Source of the DNA: a virus
DNA length: 31,478 nucleotides
IMG/VR virus record: IMGVR_UViG_3300030106_006487
Location: 1-31,478 of that record
Strand: one strand, 5' to 3'
The notes below the pieces were generated by a model that worked only from the letters and a program-made list of their open reading frames with translations, searched no databases and had not been told where the DNA came from. Each line of letters begins with the position of its first letter. Position 1 is the stretch's first letter. Positions 31,053 to 31,478 of this stretch are shown here, piece after piece. Position numbers and translations under genes: made by a program.

Positions 31053-31279
31053 AATTTAAATTTAAAAAACAATTTTTATTATTAGAATTTTCTTGGAAAG
31101 AAATTTTTTGGATTCTTGTAAGAGGGCATTATAAATTAGATCGAAGATCCACTTATAATTTTGCCACTATTTTAATGGATTCAATTACACAAATGGTAGA
31201 GGTATATGGTGACTATAATACTCATGGCCCAATAAAAATTGATGAAATTGATAAAGAAGATCATAAAGAAGCTAAGTAA
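31049..31279 (+). CDS. hypothetical small protein after the dioxygenase cassette
   Basis: A 76-residue protein from ATG 31049, in an ATGA overlap with copy 7 (an earlier in-frame start at 31034 is less likely). The N terminus is basic and aromatic (MKFKFKKQFLLLEFSWKEIF), the C terminus acidic (IDEIDKEDHKEAK). No span long enough for a membrane helix is certain and no family is recognised. Its coupling suggests it belongs to the same cassette, perhaps as an accessory subunit. Confidence 0.5.
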   Translation: MKFKFKKQFLLLEFSWKEIFWILVRGHYKLDRRSTYNFATILMDSITQMVEVYGDYNTHGPIKIDEIDKEDHKEAK

Positions 31280-31308
31280 GTTAAGCAATAGATTTGATAA
31301 TTTAAAAA

Positions 31309-31317
31309 TGGTATAAT
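31309..31317 (+). promoter_or_regulatory. extended -10 promoter, leaderless, for the gene at 31323
   Basis: TGGTATAAT is a perfect extended -10 (TGn plus TATAAT at 31312-31317). ATG 31323 lies 6 nt beyond, so the transcript would start at or within the start codon. A TTGATA at 31294-31299 is too near (12 nt) to be an ideal -35, but extended -10 promoters tolerate weak -35s. Confidence 0.5.
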
Positions 31318-31322
31318 ATTGC

Positions 31323-31478
31323 ATGCCATTAACAAAAGTAGATATAGCCCCAGGATTCAACAAACAAGTCACTCAAACAGGTGCAGAAGGTAAATGGACT
31401 GATGGTGATTTTGTTAGATTTAGATATGGTCTTCCAGAAAAGATTGGAGGATGGGAACAGATTTTAGAAAGCACTTTG
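31323..31478 (+). CDS. 5' part of a large virion protein (P22 gp10-like stabilisation protein candidate), cut by the window edge
   Basis: An open frame from ATG 31323 to the right edge (52 residues): MPLTKVDIAPGFNKQVTQTG, then EGKWTDGDFVRFRYGLPEKI, then GGWEQI. This opening is familiar from large phage proteins that follow connector genes and that resemble the P22 DNA-stabilisation/tail hub protein gp10. The assignment rests on the N terminus alone. The start follows an extended -10 with essentially no leader and no Shine-Dalgarno. Confidence 0.6.
   Translation, partial: MPLTKVDIAPGFNKQVTQTGAEGKWTDGDFVRFRYGLPEKIGGWEQILESTL

Noticed and set aside
1-31478. tRNA genes, integrase, lysogeny regulators, polymerases
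   Set aside because: Looked for on both strands by eye; no cloverleaf, tyrosine or serine recombinase motif, or polymerase motif was seen.

Overview
The window looks like part of the genome of an AT-rich marine tailed bacteriophage, of the kind common in ocean viromes and pelagiphage-like genomes. Every convincing gene is on the + strand, and most genes abut or overlap by 1-20 nt. The gene order is a classic DNA-packaging, head, connector and tail series. I see no integrase, repressor, DNA polymerase, RNA polymerase, tRNA or CRISPR. The host is not visible in the sequence; a low-GC marine alphaproteobacterium is only a guess from base composition and style.

Layout. Positions 1-2390 hold small genes of unknown role, mixed with a GC-richer non-coding stretch (755-1054) full of short repeats and palindromes. 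A 140-nt gap with a good sigma70-like promoter precedes the large terminase (2532). Next come a Lys-rich EF-hand-loop protein (4019), a polyvalent-type protein (5113) and the portal (7020). A LAGLIDADG homing endonuclease (9419) overlaps a small Pro-rich ORF, followed by a membrane protein and several small basic proteins (9738-11725). Then come a SAM methyltransferase (11761), a GroES-like co-chaperonin (12517), the scaffold (12974), a putative decoration protein (14509) and the major capsid protein (15103), closed by a clear intrinsic terminator (16041-16076). Positions 16854-18680 carry further virion or basic proteins. Positions 20818-22339 form a lysis-type cluster ending in an M15 peptidase endolysin. 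Positions 23572-25336 are connector genes, 25350-28840 are tail/appendage genes, and the last open frame (31323) starts another large virion protein.

The most interesting layer is the accessory cargo threaded between the virion genes: seven separate 2-oxoglutarate/Fe(II) dioxygenase-like genes (16093, 22336, 22845, 28872, 29435, 29986, 30459), a two-ORF O-carbamoyltransferase (18716 + 19611) and a class I methyltransferase (11761). Unlike the structural genes, these mostly lack a Shine-Dalgarno sequence. Several sit directly behind a -10-like element so close to the start codon that their messages would be leaderless or nearly so. I infer independently expressed cargo units that may modify glycans, proteins or nucleotides during infection; the substrates cannot be read from the sequence. 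A tail protein with a cupredoxin-like Cys/His/Met site is a second unusual feature.
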